A stretch of 64,000 nucleotides of DNA from Charina bottae (lineage: Eukaryota; Chordata; Lepidosauria; Squamata; Charinaidae): NCBI GenBank assembly GCA_023362775.1, contig JALMGJ010000008.1, positions 34,831,001 to 34,895,000 of the forward strand, in the 5' to 3' direction. The position numbers were made by a program, and so were the translations under genes. Of the stretch, positions 10,789 to 22,915 are shown piece by piece. Each line of letters begins with the position of its first letter. The stretch's first letter is position 1. The notes beneath the pieces are model-generated. The model ran no database searches. It was not told the DNA's origin and worked only from the letters and a program-made list of their open reading frames with translations.

Positions 10789-11826
10789 ATGGCTTCTCAG
10801 ACACAGGAATTGCAGCAGGCCATAATCCAATTAGCAGCGGCCTTGACACAACACCAGCAGCAGGTCGACGACCAGATTAATAACTTACAGGCGGCGATGC
10901 TTCAGCAGATCCAACAACCAGCCCCGGTCGTCCAGCAGCCGGCACCAGTGGCTGCACCCCCACCAGTCGTTCTGCGATCCCCAGGGTGTTTACCAGAGAA
11001 ATTTGGGGGAGAGACGGCACAGCTCAGGACCTTTGTCACCCAGTGCACCATGTTTTTCGACAGCAGACCAGCCGAGTTCCCGACGGAGAGGTCCAGAGTC
11101 ACGTTCATTTTAAGTTTGCTGAAAGGCTCAGCCGCAAGATGGTCCATCCCCATGGTGGAAGCTAACGACCCAATTCTGGACAACTACCAGAACTTTATGA
11201 CCCGTTTCAGAGCCCATTTTGATGATCCAATCAGAGAGGTCACTGCCAGCAGAGAGATCCGGCTGCTCCGACAGGGGAACAGGAGAGTAGGAGCGTACAT
11301 CGCAGATTTCAAACTGCTGGCAGGAGATTTGGGCTGGAATGAGGTGGCATTGAAGGATCAGTTTAAACAAGGACTGGACGAAGAGATTAAGACGGAGTTA
11401 GTGCGGCAGGGCACTCCAGCGACATTGGAAGACCTGTACCAGTTAACAGTCGTCATAGATGCTCGATTGGAGGAGTTAAAGCAGCTTCGGCCAGGGAGGA
11501 ACAGGGCAGGAACCCGACCGGCTTTTCCAGGTTTTGCTACCCCCTCTAACACGTTTGTTCCCCTGAGCGCGGAAGAACCCATGCAGATAGGGGCCATAAG
11601 AAGGGGGCTCTCTGAAGCCGAGAGGCAAAGGAGAAGGGACAGTGCACTTTGTTTTTATTGCGGGGGGCCAGGGCACAGGGTGTGCCCGACCAGACGCCAG
11701 GCAGCCCCGGTAAGATTTACAACCCAAGGCACGGAGCAGGCCCATATTCCAGCCGCTTCTTCTCAGCAGTTAAACTCCAACGGCCCCCCTCATCAGAGCC
11801 CCGCAGGGCGGCCATCCAGCAATTAA
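10789..11826 (+). CDS. gag: Gag polyprotein of the first Gypsy element
   Basis: 345 residues. Gag forms the cytoplasmic particle that packages the element RNA. The N terminus is glutamine-rich and likely coiled (residues 1-45), followed by a proline/valine-rich linker. A retrotransposon Gag capsid-like region spans about residues 65-235. A zinc knuckle lies near residue 285, CFYCGGPGHRVC. It reads CX2CX4HX2C, two residues shorter than the usual CX2CX4HX4C, so RNA binding may be impaired. The ATG lies 58 bases after the LTR and is the first long in-frame start. The frame is uninterrupted. pol overlaps the 3' end in the -1 frame. Such Gag proteins are relatives of the domesticated mammalian RTL/PEG10 family, but nothing here suggests domestication. 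Confidence 0.85.
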   Translation: MASQTQELQQAIIQLAAALTQHQQQVDDQINNLQAAMLQQIQQPAPVVQQPAPVAAPPPVVLRSPGCLPEKFGGETAQLRTFVTQCTMFFDSRPAEFPTERSRVTFILSLLKGSAARWSIPMVEANDPILDNYQNFMTRFRAHFDDPIREVTASREIRLLRQGNRRVGAYIADFKLLAGDLGWNEVALKDQFKQGLDEEIKTELVRQGTPATLEDLYQLTVVIDARLEELKQLRPGRNRAGTRPAFPGFATPSNTFVPLSAEEPMQIGAIRRGLSEAERQRRRDSALCFYCGGPGHRVCPTRRQAAPVRFTTQGTEQAHIPAASSQQLNSNGPPHQSPAGRPSSN

Positions 11827-14282
11827 GAAGGGCTCAGGCGGCAGATCACAGCCAAGATTTTTATATTGTTCCAGCCACGCTGACTACAGATTCCAAGCAA
11901 CTATTACCGGTAAATGTTATGATTGATTCCAGGGCGACAACCAATTTTATAGATGGGAAAGCGGTGGAAAAGTTTCATATTTCAACTATTGCACTACCAA
12001 GCCCCATGCAGGTTGAAACCATCGACGGGCAACCTCTCAAGGCCGGCGCGATCGAACGTTGCACCCTGCCGATTCAGCTAAACATCGCAGATCACTCGGA
12101 GTGGATCCAACTGTACGTTACTGCCTCCTTGCAAGTCCCAGTCATTCTCGGGGCACCTTGGTTGAGACTTCACAACCCCAATTTGGACTGGGTGACTGGA
12201 GCAGTTTCCTTTCCCTCTCAAGACTGTCGGCACCACAAATTGCAGGGCATTACCCAAGCCCTGCCGGCAGCTGCAAGCCGGGAAGCAGGGAAGGCTCCAC
12301 TACCAACAAAGTATGGAGATTTTGCAGACATCTTCGGAGAGCAAGAGGCCACAGTGTTGCCCCCCAATAGATCTTTTGACTGTACCATAGATTTGAAGCC
12401 TGGGGCCAAGATCCCAGCGGCACGGCATTACACAATGTCCCCAAAGGAGCTAGCTATACTGAAGGAATATTTGGATACCAACCTAAAAAAGGGTTTCAGT
12501 CGGCCATCGACATCACCGGCATCTGCCCCTACCTTCTTCGTGCCTAAAAAGCCCGATCCTTTCGCCCCGGCGGCACAGGCTGGCGATAAGGGACCCCCCA
12601 TGCGCACGGTGCATGACTACAGCGCACTCAACGCAGTCACCGTTAGAGACCACTACCCTCTTCCAGTGATATCGGAGTTGCTAGATCGCCTGCAAAAGGC
12701 TCGCATTTTTACCAAGCTAGACCTCAGGAATGCCTACAATTTGATCAGAATAAAGCCAGGCCATGAATACTTAACGGCTTTTAACACCAGATATGGTAAG
12801 TTTGAGTATTTAGTCATGCCTTTTGGACTAAGTAATTGTGGGGCAGTATTTTCCAGGTTCATGAACCACATTTTCTCAGACTTGTTAGATAAATATGTCA
12901 TTGTGTATCTGGATGACATTCTGATTTATTCTGAGGACCCCACCTCCCACATTACCCATGTGCGTAATGTTCTGCAGAGATTAAGAGAGAACAAGCTGTT
13001 TGCAAAATTAGAAAAGTGCGCTTTTGACTTAACGCAATTAGACTATCTGGGATACAGGATTTCCACAGAAGGCGTAGCCGTGGATCCTGCAAAGGTCCAA
13101 GCAATTATGTCATGGAAGCCTCCCCGTAACGTCAAGGAGCTCCAACAATTTCTGGGGTATGCAAATTTTCTTCACAAGTTTATTGCCTCATATGCGGAGA
13201 AAGCGCGTCCCCTTACTCAGCTGTTAAAGAAAAACAGACGTTTTTGCTGCGGGGAACAGCAGCAAGCGGCCTTTCAAGAATTTAAACAGCTGTTTACCTC
13301 CCCACCACTCCTGAGGCACCCGAACCCTTCAAAACAGTTCCACGTCCAGTGCGACGCCTCTAACTTTGCCGTCGCCACCATTTTACTCCAAGCGGCGGAC
13401 GAAAGGGGGGAAGATTTATTACCCTGTGCCTATTTCTCTCGCACGCTGTCACCAGCAGAGAGGAATTACGATGTCTTTAACAAGGAACTGCTTGCCATAA
13501 AATCAGCCTTTCAAGAATGGAGGCATTGGTTAGAGGGAGCAGCTTTGCCAATCAAGGTTTACACAGACCATAAAAACTTAGCACTGTTGCAGAGCTCGGG
13601 ATCCCTCAACCCCCGTCAGGTCAGATGGAGTCAATTTTTTTCACGCTTCGATTTCGTCATCTCGTATTTGCCAGGCAAACAAAACAAGCTGGCTGACGCG
13701 TTGTCTAGGCAGCCGCAGGACATTGCAGAACCTGACCAAGCCACCCAAGCCACGATCTTGCACCCTCAAAATTTTGAGAAGCCTCCCGAAGGGGTCCAAG
13801 TAGAGAACTTGGCAGCATTCAGACTAGTAGACGATCTCCTTGTAAGAATCAAGGCGCAGCAGCAACAAGACCCCTACGCACGGGCTAGGCTGGATGACCT
13901 CCAGGGGGCCCAGCAGGGTACACCGTCCCCTTTCACAGCAGAGGCAGGGACACTTTGGCATAGTGGGCGGCTTTATGTTCCCAAGACCCTGAGGGAAGAA
14001 GTATTACAGCTCTGTCATGATAGCCCTACGGCAGGACACGGGGGGTGTTCAAAACGCTGCACAGAACACTCAGAGACTACTGGTGGCCCAAGATGGCAGC
14101 ACACATCAAGACTTACGTGGCCTCTTGCCACGTGTGTAGATGCGCTAAAACGGTTGCAGGGAGACCAGCAGGCCTTTTGCAGCCCCTGCCCACACCCCCC
14201 CAACCTTGGGACACTGTCTCCATGGATTTTATCACTGACTTGCCACAGGCACAGGGTTTCACTTCCATCCTGGTGGTGGTAG
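11649..14282 (+). pseudogene. pol: Pol of the first Gypsy element, first frame (PR-RT-RNase H, start of IN)
   Basis: The frame is -1 relative to gag and overlaps it. The ATG at 11649 is only the first Met; true entry is probably by frameshift, so numbering is nominal. The protease motif near residue 93 reads Asp-Ser-Arg where aspartic proteases have Asp-Ser/Thr-Gly, which should inactivate it. RT follows, with the YLDD active site at residues 420-423 (12906-12917), then RNase H ('QCDASNFAV'). The integrase zinc-binding region begins ('LCHDSPTAGHGG'), but the frame is lost at a G run at about 14039-14045. Everything after that in this frame is out-of-frame sequence. The remainder of integrase continues from 14045. 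Confidence 0.85.
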
Positions 14283-14577
14283 ACTGCTTTACGAAAATGG
14301 CACACTTCATTCCCTGCAAGGGCCTACCAACAGCACAAGTTACAGCACAGCTCTTTTTGGACAATGTCTTCCGATATAGAGGTATGGTTAACCACTTGAT
14401 CTCAGATCGCGGTTCGCAATTTACTTCCAGGTTCTGGGGGGCGCTTTTCCACACGTTGGGGGTCAAAATACACTTGTCCTCTGCGAATCATCCGTGCTCT
14501 AATGGCGAAGCAGAGAAAACTAACCAGTTATTGCAGCAATATCTCAGATGTTACATTAACTACCGGCAGGACAATTG
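14045..14577 (+). pseudogene. pol: Pol of the first Gypsy element, second frame (integrase core)
   Basis: This is the integrase continuing after the frameshift. The zinc-finger cysteines ('SCHVC') are visible. The catalytic triad is complete: Asp at 14225-14227, Asp in 'SDRGSQF' at 14405-14407 and Glu at 14513-14515, with 35 residues between the last two. The gene stops after 'QDNW'. The C-terminal integrase region and any chromodomain are absent. The open frame runs on to 14644, but only through non-element DNA. Confidence 0.85.
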
Positions 14578-14579
14578 GC

Positions 14580-14613
14580 AAACAAACCTGGAAAAGCCAA
14601 GGAGGGTTGATTG
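14580..14613. repeat. 34-bp segment at the Gypsy breakpoint, also at 22581-22614
   Basis: The 34 bases directly after the truncated integrase are identical and in the same orientation to 22581-22614. The sequences on either side differ at the two sites. The simplest reading is filler DNA copied during repair of the break that removed the rest of the element. Confidence 0.7.
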
Positions 14614-15415
14614 TTCCTCTCTCTTTCTCCTTTGTTTTTCATAAACATTTATTTATATAGTAGATTGTGTAACAATCCTTCTATGCAGCATTCCCTGAAC
14701 AGCATACAATTTAGTTTAAAGTATGCCATACTGCCAAGCATCTAATATAAGAGAACATGTATTATTCTCTTCCATGCAGCCACACTGAAGCTCATCTTGA
14801 GAATAAGTTCAATCGAATTTAGGGTCTCCTTAGGACTGGCTTCAGGTACTGTGAGGGACAGTTAGCAAATTACTCTTTGTTATATCAGAGCCTCAATTTC
14901 CCAGAGCCGGAGGTTACAAACACTGCCAGCAGATAAAAGAATGATTTAAATTTTCAGTGGAATTTAGTGTACCCTACAAGAACTTTAATGGTGGCCCCAA
15001 CTTTGTACCAGAGCATTATGGGAAATGTTATCTGGCAAGCAATCTATAGTAATAACAAGAGTTCTCTTCCTCAAGTCCTGTGATCTTCTTGATGTCTTGA
15101 GATATCCCAGGTGCATAGATGTTACACTTTAATCAGGACTAAATTTGCATTATTTTCTATTGGAAGCTGTTTATGAAGAAAAAAATATGTATCTTCATTT
15201 ACAAGTCATTGTCAGTAATACATTATTCATTAAATTGTTCAACAAATTCAATGAAAATGTAGTAGAACTTTCACAAAGAAAAGTTCATATTGTTCATATA
15301 AGAAGGATCTGTAGCCTCCTGCAGTACTGCATTACTAACAATCTAACTATTCCCCATACACGGTACTTTGAAACCGTAGAATAACTGTGAAAGGTATATA
15401 TTTCAATCCATAGGC
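14614..15415. other. Unique DNA, no feature recognised
   Basis: AT-rich sequence after the Gypsy breakpoint. No 3' LTR or other trace of the lost part of the element is seen. Confidence 0.45.
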
Positions 15416-15416
15416 T

Positions 15417-15443
15417 CACTACTACTACTACTACTACTACTAC

Positions 15444-15475
<32 letters not shown>
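15417..15475 (+). repeat. Compound microsatellite (ACT)n(AAT)n
   Basis: About nine ACT units run directly into about ten AAT units without interruption. On the other strand this creates a run of serine/valine or isoleucine codons in short open frames that are not genes. Confidence 0.95.
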
Positions 15476-15476
<1 letters not shown>

Positions 15477-16010
15477 CTGACTCATATGAATAGTGTGATT
15501 TTAAAGTTGAATCTGCTAATGTATCATGTGTTCCCTCACATTTAAGGATCAGCCTCATAGTGATAACTTCAAGATAGGCATCTATAGTTTTATGAACTGG
15601 TCTCCTTAGCATCAACATTTCTATTTATCCATTAGGAAGCTGAACATGGAGATCAAGTATTGCAATCATTCTCTACCAATTCATTCTTTCATAAACCTTC
15701 ACATTGGAAGGATACAGAATTATTGGCTTATACTTTTTTGTCATGTTTCCCAACCCAGCAACCCCAAGGTATGTCCCAGAATTCTGATGTCATCTCCAAA
15801 TGGCAGTCCATGGTCTGGAGATCAAGATGTACTTGAACCTCATGGCTGGCTAAAGGGTTAATATAACGAAAGTCCTTCTTGAAAGCAACTTGGTCATCAA
15901 GTAGTTTGGGGCTTTGAATATTAACATCAGCCTCTGTTGATCAAATTCATTAGAAATGGATTTGACCATAAAATCAACTGATATCCTAATGCCCCTATAT
16001 ACATCTAAGA
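15476..16010. other. Unique DNA, no feature recognised
   Basis: No gene or repeat family is recognised. Confidence 0.4.
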
Positions 16011-16680
16011 TGTGGCCAAATCTAGAATATTGTGTACAGTTCTGGTCCCCACATCACAAGGCACTGGAAAAGGTGCAGGACTGGACAACCAAGGTGATTG
16101 GTTCTGTCTAAGAGAAGATGCAATAGTTGCACTATTTAGATTGGAGAAAAGGCACTTACAGGGAGGAATGAGTGAGATTTATACAATTAATCTAACTACT
16201 AATAATTAACTAACTACTCATGTAATGAGTAAAGAAAAGTTGAACAGGGAAAAGGGAGATGTTTTTCTCCATGTACCATAATACTAGAACTAGAGGCCCC
16301 ACAATGAAAGTAAGTAGTACTGTAGGTTAAAAACTGGTAAGAAATATTTCTTCATACGGCCTGTTATCAACTGACAGAATATGCTGCCGTTAGATGTGTT
16401 GCTACTTTGAAAGCTTCAAAACACACTAGACAAATTTGTAGAGTACAGGTTTATTTACAAACCTGATAACAGGATGCTTCCTCCGGGCATGGGGGCAGTC
16501 TGTCTCTACATACTGTATTAGGTGTATAGGAAGAACAATGGGAGAGGAAAGCTGCCTTGAGCTCTTATTTGTGGGCTTCTGGTGGGCAACCATCTGGTGG
16601 ATTATCACGTGAAACAGAATACTGGCTAGATGGGCCTAGGCCTGATTCAACAGGGCTATTCTCATATTCTCAGGGTTCAG
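16011..16680 (+). mobile_element. CR1/L2-clade LINE 3' portion, decayed
   Basis: The C-terminal part of a non-LTR ORF2 can be followed: the bases at 16021-16056 encode 'LEYCVQFWSPHH', a typical post-RT motif, followed by a 'KVQ' stretch. Further on, blocks such as 'actagaactagaggcccc' and the terminal 'agatgggcc...cagggctattct' are characteristic of this LINE 3' end. An AT-rich tract interrupts it near 16175-16230. Frameshifts and stops are numerous, so it is an old 5'-truncated copy. Confidence 0.65.
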
Positions 16681-16689
16681 GTCTGTATT

Positions 16690-17390
16690 AATAAGTCTCA
16701 TATAAACATACTAAAGTTAGAATTGTCATTGGATAGAAAGAAAAGGCATTGCTACTCCTTTTAATACATACCATTCCAAAAGAATATTTAAAAAAATGAA
16801 AGCCAACTTTCATAAGTACTGCTACATGGTGATTTCAAAATGCATAGTGTTGGACCAAACATGGGGGAGAAAACCAGATTCAAATCCCCAGAAGTGTAAG
16901 AATTCTTCACATATTCACAGAGAAAGCAAAGATCAGAATTGGAGCTGGTATCATGGAGATGTTGGGGTCAAGCTTACACAAATGGCCCGTTTGCTTTTTC
17001 ACTTTAAGTCCATGTAGAATCAAATGAGTGCTTGAATAAAGCTTCTCTCATTCTCTCCCTTCCTCACATCAGTCCCTCAAGCAGTATGGCACAGTTGGTG
17101 CTGCCATGCCAGGTAATTACTGCACATAATTCCAAGTATTTAATTGATTGTCAGACTGGATTGGTAAATTTTCCTTATCATCATAACTGCCTATGCTATT
17201 ACTTATTGCCTTCAGCTTGAAACATGCTTCCTTTATACCACTGGTGATGGGTAAATTTAACCAATCAACTCTTTGACATTTATTGCACATTATTTTTTAT
17301 TACTTAAGTAAAAGGCACCTCTGCTTTCTTCACAGGCAGGTCAAATGGCAAATGCTATAGCAAGAAAACATCACAAAATACATTTTTTTT
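16690..17390. other. Unique DNA, no feature recognised
   Basis: No gene is recognised. It ends at a T-rich tract that is the tail of the BovB fragment. Confidence 0.4.
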
Positions 17391-17690
17391 TGTTGTTTAT
17401 TCATTCAGTCGCTTCCGACTCTTCGTGACTTCATGGACCAGCCCATGCCAGAGCTTCCTGTCGGCCGTCACCATCCCCAGCTCCCCCATGGTTGAGTCCG
17501 TCGCCTCCAGAATACCATCCATCCATCTTGCCCTTGGTCGGCCCCTCTTCCTTTTGCCTTCCACTTTCCCTAGCATCAGCTTCTTCTCCAGGGTATCCTG
17601 TCTTCTCATTATGTGGCCAAAGTACTTCAGTTTTGCCTTTAATATCATTCCCTCAAGTGAGCAGTCTGGCTTTATTTCCTGGTTTGATCT
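17391..17690 (-). mobile_element. BovB/RTE LINE, 5'-truncated 3' end
   Basis: On the minus strand the frame 17648-17397 encodes the C-terminal tail of the BovB polyprotein ('KYFGHIMRRQDTLEKKLMLG' and onward), ending at a stop near the tail. It is collinear with the 3' end of the BovB at 63750-63990. It is a short fragment lacking EN and RT. The 5' end is near 17690, and no clear target duplication was found. Confidence 0.85.
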
Positions 17691-20251
17691 TTAGACTCAT
17701 TAATCAAACTTTTACTGAGAATCAACTGATGTCACTCATATAATCATGAAAATCTTCTTAAAAGATTATTTTTTTTGGGGGGGAACAATAAAAGAAGAGC
17801 ATTACATTTGAAAATGAATTCTCAGTTGAAACATCTAGTGATAGATAAGGCCTCTAATTTATCCAGAGGATAACTGACTACCGCTGGATATCCATTGCAA
17901 AGAGGGGAAAAAATGAAATGCTAATTCAAACTCAGCCACTAGAAAAACAAAACATAAATGCAGCATTAGCATGCTTTTTGATATTTCTTTCAATGTGGCT
18001 TCAAGGGAAACAAGTGTTCCAAGGCACATACTCTGTTTTTAAGGCTTAAAATGGCAATCTCCATATATGCCCAACCAAGCAAGACAGCCAGTCAAGAATT
18101 CTTTCTTTTTTCTTCACTATGTTTATACCAAGAATAGAGAGCTTCTGATACCCCAATTCTGGGAAAGGGTTTGAGGGCCACATGCTAATAGTGATGCCAA
18201 AGTTACAATGGATAGCCCTCCCAATCTATCACTTCTAAAATAAGGAAAGGCAATATGTAAAGCAATAGCGATGTTTCAACAAAATTATTTGGGCAAATGC
18301 TGCAGGGAAAAGCTCCCATCTGCCCTCTCTTCCATCACTGGCCAGAGCACTTTGAGGCTGGGTAGTTTTGAGATTGCCAACCGCATCTGCTGATGCCTCC
18401 AAGCCTGGATGCCCTTTGGTGTGCATTGAGGGGCTCCAGATGGATGGTTTTGGCATGTGGTGGTTCAAGTGGGCATTCTCCCACCATGCACCATACCTAT
18501 CCACACTGAAGCTCCCTCAGTGCATGCTGAAGTCCATCTGGTGCTTGTTTTTGGACACACTGTTTTCTTCCTCTTCAGTGCTGGCTAAAATGTTGGTGAT
18601 CTGTCTGGAGGAGGCTCCAGGCAGACTGACCTCAGTCAGAAGTATGGGTTGCCCTCAACATGCTCTGAAGCAACCCAGACTATTCAACCTTCAACCAGTG
18701 CTGGGGGAAAAAAAACTCCTCTTACTGTTCCTCGGTAGCAAGGCCTCTGTAAGAGAAGGCTGGAGCAGAATGATATGAAATAACATGGTAGCTTTGGTCT
18801 TAGGACAAAGAAACCACAAGGCAGGTTTAGTGGAGTGCTTTATTTGAAGCTTCATTAAAGCCAAGGAACTCTTCAAAGCTTGGCACATCTCTAATGAGTT
18901 GCATTATTATACCAGTCTTTGCCTGTCTGTGCAGAAGCAAGCAAGGGCATCAGTTGAAAAAAAATATTTCTTTGCATGTCTCCTTAGAAGTGAGTCTCAC
19001 TAGATTTATTGTGGCTTCTTTCCAAACATGTATAAGATTATAACCTCCTGAGAGAGAGGGAAAGAATACACTCACCACACAATTAGTACCGCAGCAACAG
19101 CAACGATAGTAACCTCTCCATCTCTCACCTTTGTTTTCCTGGTCTGAAAACTCTATCAGGAAGCATTTGTTCTCTATAAAATATTTTGGGAGTTGTTTTT
19201 TGTACAGTGCTATCCTACATGTGCCTACTCATCACCTGAGTTCAGTCAGGCTTATTCCCAAGGAATAGGCAATAGAGAACGCAGCCTTTTTAAACAGAAC
19301 AAAACAATGTGAGCAGGGTCAGACAGAACTGATTGCACAGTAGCTTCTGAAAAAAGACAAAAAGTGAATCACCTCCACCTCCCTTCCTGCTGATCATTGG
19401 TTTATAATAAAGGAAATATACACTTAGAATTGCTGTTGAAGGCATTAGAACTAGCTAGGTTTGCTCACAGATTGGCTTTGCTCTTAGCCATTGATCAAGC
19501 TAATAATTTATCTATCTATCTGGGGTCCTGGAAATAAAGGAAATAGCCACCCAGTAAGTTTCTATGGCTGAGAGTGGCCTTGAACTGGATACCTTAGTCT
19601 TAGCCAAAGGCTTAAGACCTATATCACACAGGAGGATGCTCCTTCCTATTTCTCATGTACTAGAGAATTTACATTTGTACATTACATGTACATGAGAATT
19701 TCCTATTTCTCATGTATTTCTCACATAGAAGCATATTGTCAATTGGCCTGTTCAGATCATGCTGGTTTAGATTTCTCAAAGTGTTGCAAACACGTTTGTA
19801 AAATGAAAAGACTTCTACATCTGATGAAGTCAGTTGTACAATGACAGGATTTATGTATTTATTTCACAGGAAAAGAAACTCTAGCATGTGTTTTCACACT
19901 TCAGACATTGTAGGCTTAATATGGAATAACATGTACACCCACACAGCAACTAAGGTGTGAACAAGTCAGACTATATATTATATCCTATATTATACTTACC
20001 TATGGCACACAAACAATGTGTGAATAGTTTTTTGTATTACTCCTAGTAAGTGTAATTATTACATGTTCTTTTGATAAATCATCTATTCACATGGCTTTGT
20101 ATATACATTGTGTTTCAAATTACCACATGCAACATGAAGCAAAACAGTATAAATAGTTTTCTGAAATGCAATCCCAAAACTGTCTGCAGGCTTCACTAGC
20201 TTAAAGGGGAGCTAGCCTGCTGTGTAACACAATAACCCAATTCAACAGTGG
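17691..20251. other. Unique DNA, no feature recognised
   Basis: About 2.5 kb without a recognisable gene. One 136-codon frame at 18368-18778 has no domain that I know. A short repeated motif, cctatttctcatgta, occurs near 19647 and 19700. Confidence 0.45.
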
Positions 20252-20259
20252 GATTAGGG

Positions 20260-20568
20260 CAGGGTTTCTCCACCAGGGTTCCGTGAACCCTAGCGTTCCA
20301 TGAGAGGTCACTAGGGGTTCCCTAGGAGATCACGATTTATTTAAAAAAAATTATTTCAAATTTGGACAACTTCACATTAAAGAGGTACATTTCATTCTTT
20401 ATTTTCAGTTTAAGAACACTGTTAATGCATATATGCAGGCCTACACATAAAACAAATACAATAATTTTGTATAATATTTTTATATTTGAGCCTGATTGTG
20501 CAGGGGTTCCCCGAAGCCTGAAAAATATTTCAAGGGTTCCTCCAGGGTCAAAAAGTTGAGAAAGGCTG
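20260..20568. mobile_element. hAT-type MITE (309 bp)
   Basis: The element begins cagggtttctc and ends gagaaaggctg, near-perfect terminal inverted repeats of the hAT type. A perfect 8-bp target duplication, gattaggg, lies at 20252-20259 and 20569-20576. 'ggggttcc' blocks lie near each end and an AT-rich centre between them. There is no transposase; it is a non-autonomous copy moved in trans. Confidence 0.88.
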
Positions 20569-20576
20569 GATTAGGG

Positions 20577-22166
20577 AAATTAGTTTTAGCCCAGGTAAGA
20601 CCCTGGGTTGTTTAGGGCTAAAATAATCTCCTCCATTTGGTCCTGTCATTCAAACAGGGTCAAGAGGATTAAGAAACCTTTAAGTGTCTCTTCATCTGCT
20701 GGCACAGCAATATTCCTAGAGCAGTCAGGAAAAGACATATTTGCTCCAAGAGCTCTAGCTCACTGCTCACTTGACTCTTTATTTCCCATGGCCTAGTGGG
20801 TAGACGTGTCTGAAAGAAGAGCAGAGAGGGAAGTCCCACAGAGTAAATGTGTCACCCAGATATAGCCAAATAGGTGCAAATTGGTCCATGCTGGCTTCAG
20901 ATTTGAGTGGGCTTTCAGAAAATGGGACTCTCTGATGTCAGGGATAAAGGATAGATGTGGAGGTGCTATGAATCACCACTGAAATTCTCCTACAATGTAG
21001 GACATTACTGTCTTTTTGAAAGCAAGTCATATTCTATTCCTCCTGCCCTCCCCCCAACAAACAGCCTTTAAGCTCATCTGCTGCTATTCATTTTGTATTG
21101 ATGACTTTATTGCATTTCTTTGTCTTATGTATATGGAACTTTTTACTAATTTCCAGCTATTAGGATTTTTGTTTTAATAACCAGTGATAGAATGCACTGT
21201 TCGTGGAATGTTAACTCTCCTAAACCACCTGCATAACCATAACTGCAAAAAGAAACTACATCAACAGCAAGAGTAGACATGGTAAGAGCATCTCTGAAAA
21301 TTGCGTTTTAGTGTATCTGGGCTGCAAAGTCACAAAATAGCTGCAAAGAGTCAGAATTTTTCCTATCTCTTCCTGCAAGTAGTAGTAGTCTGAGATTTTT
21401 CAGCCGATAGCATTGATATACTATGACTACTTCCCCAATTGTTCTGATGTTATACACCATATAAAAATAATAAAATTAAATAAATAAATAAAATAAATAC
21501 TTTCCCATTATCTGTTCACACAAGGCAGCAATCAGTATGTGGCAACAGCCATAGGAAATCCATGACACGTGTATATGTAGAACCGACCATGGTATCTCCC
21601 TCTGCAAAAAATGTGAGAGCAGTAAGGGATTGGGTGTGTCTTTCTTGCCACTCAGGAGCCTATATTGGCTGTTACTTCACAGGTGTCATCATATTCTCTG
21701 AGTTTGGTCACTTGGGAGAAGTTCAATAAATGTAACTGATGGTTGGCAATGTTAAGCAGTGGTTGTTTCCCCACCCCACCCCACCCCACCCGTGCTGCAT
21801 GATTAATCATCTTAAGCAATCTTGCCTTAGTTCCTGAAGAAGGTGACATAGATTCTGACCGCTCCTGTTTACCAGCTGTCCCTGCTTGAGGAAGGGTGTC
21901 CCCTACAGCATTTTCAAAACAAGGTTCCAGAGATTCTCAGCCTGCCATTGGTCATGGTCCTGAAGAGGCATCACCTTTTCCTCCTCCACATCAGAGAATT
22001 CTTCAGAGGCAATCATGACAGTAGTTGGCTGAGGTCTGATAGTAGATGCAGATGACACCTGAAGAAGAGAGGCATACTACCCAGTAAGGCAAAGTTGGTT
22101 TTTTTTAAGGCTTTCCCTAGGGGTTAAAATAGTCTGCATGGGGTTCTGGTGGGGAAAAAAATGGGT
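20577..22166. other. Unique DNA with small simple repeats
   Basis: An AAAT-rich run near 21470-21500 could be a LINE tail but lacks a diagnostic core. A (CCACC)n run lies at about 21770-21791. No gene is recognised. Confidence 0.4.
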
Positions 22167-22460
22167 ATCATAGAATCATAGAGTTGGAAGTGACCTTAGA
22201 GGTTATCTAATCCAAATCCCTGTTCAACACAAGAGCTCTAATTGATGACAATGCAGCTTCTATTTGAAGACCTTCAATGAAGGAATACTCACCACTTCAC
22301 ACGGCTGTCTCTTGACTCTAGTCTAAATATACTCCATTGCAAATTTAGCCTAGTGGTTATAGTCCTGTCACCTTGGGGCAATAGAGAATAACTCCTCTCC
22401 CTACTCTATATGACATCTCTTCATAGATTTGTACTTCATTCTCAAAGGTTCCAGGAGGAG
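22167..22460 (-). mobile_element. CR1 LINE 3' end
   Basis: The plus strand opens 'atcatagaatcatagag', the complement of the CR1 terminal repeat. It continues with the 'ttggaag.gacct.agaggt.atct' block that marks the CR1 3' untranslated region. The element is thus on the minus strand, with its 3' end at 22167. Only the last 300 bases or so are present and they are diverged. Confidence 0.8.
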
Positions 22461-22580
22461 TAAATTAGAATAAAATCTGTGGTGGAGTCAGGAGAATATT
22501 ACATTAGAAAATACACATTAGAGATACATACATTTGTTTCGACAGACTGCTGTTTTAATAAAGCTCCTTCTTAATTCTAG

Positions 22581-22614
22581 AAACAAACCTGGAAAAGCCA
22601 AGGAGGGTTGATTG
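22581..22614. repeat. 34-bp segment identical to 14580-14613
   Basis: This is the probable source copy of the filler at the broken end of the first Gypsy element, 8 kb away. It lies in otherwise unremarkable DNA. The direction of copying is inferred from the other site being a breakpoint. Confidence 0.6.
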
Positions 22615-22915
22615 GATTTTGATCTGAGTAGGAAAACCAATTCAAGTCGGTGGACAAAGGTATGACTAAGAAACAGAGTAAAAGGAATGAAACAAATTAA
22701 AAATTTAGTAGCAAAGCAGGAAGGTAGAAAGGCAACAAGAGAATTAAAAAGGATAGGTCATACTGGAGGTATTAAAAAGGGTTTTCAAATGAAAAGGCTC
22801 TCTCTCTGACATGGTCTCTGTCTCTCCATATAAAACCATGTCTGTGCCATCTTGACTGCTGTGTTCATGAATACTCTGTTCAGAGTGATCCTAAGGGAAA
22901 GGTTGGGTAGTAAAT

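Larger units (their letters stand above)
10496..14577 (+). mobile_element. Ty3/Gypsy element (Tf1/sushi type), decayed, 3' truncated
   Basis: The element has a 5' LTR, an untranslated leader, gag and a pol with protease, RT, RNase H and most of integrase. It stops abruptly after the conserved 'DNW' of the integrase. No 3' LTR, chromodomain or second target duplication is present. The protease active site is altered, and one frameshift breaks integrase. It belongs to a different family from the element at 40526. The abrupt end is followed by 34 bp that occur again at 22581-22614. Confidence 0.9.

Noticed and set aside
10902..14466. Minus-strand open frames opposite gag and pol (60-117 codons)
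   Set aside because: Shadows of the real plus-strand frames.
18368..18778. 136-codon plus-strand frame
   Set aside because: No recognisable domain, an irregular composition, and other frames overlap it. Probably chance.
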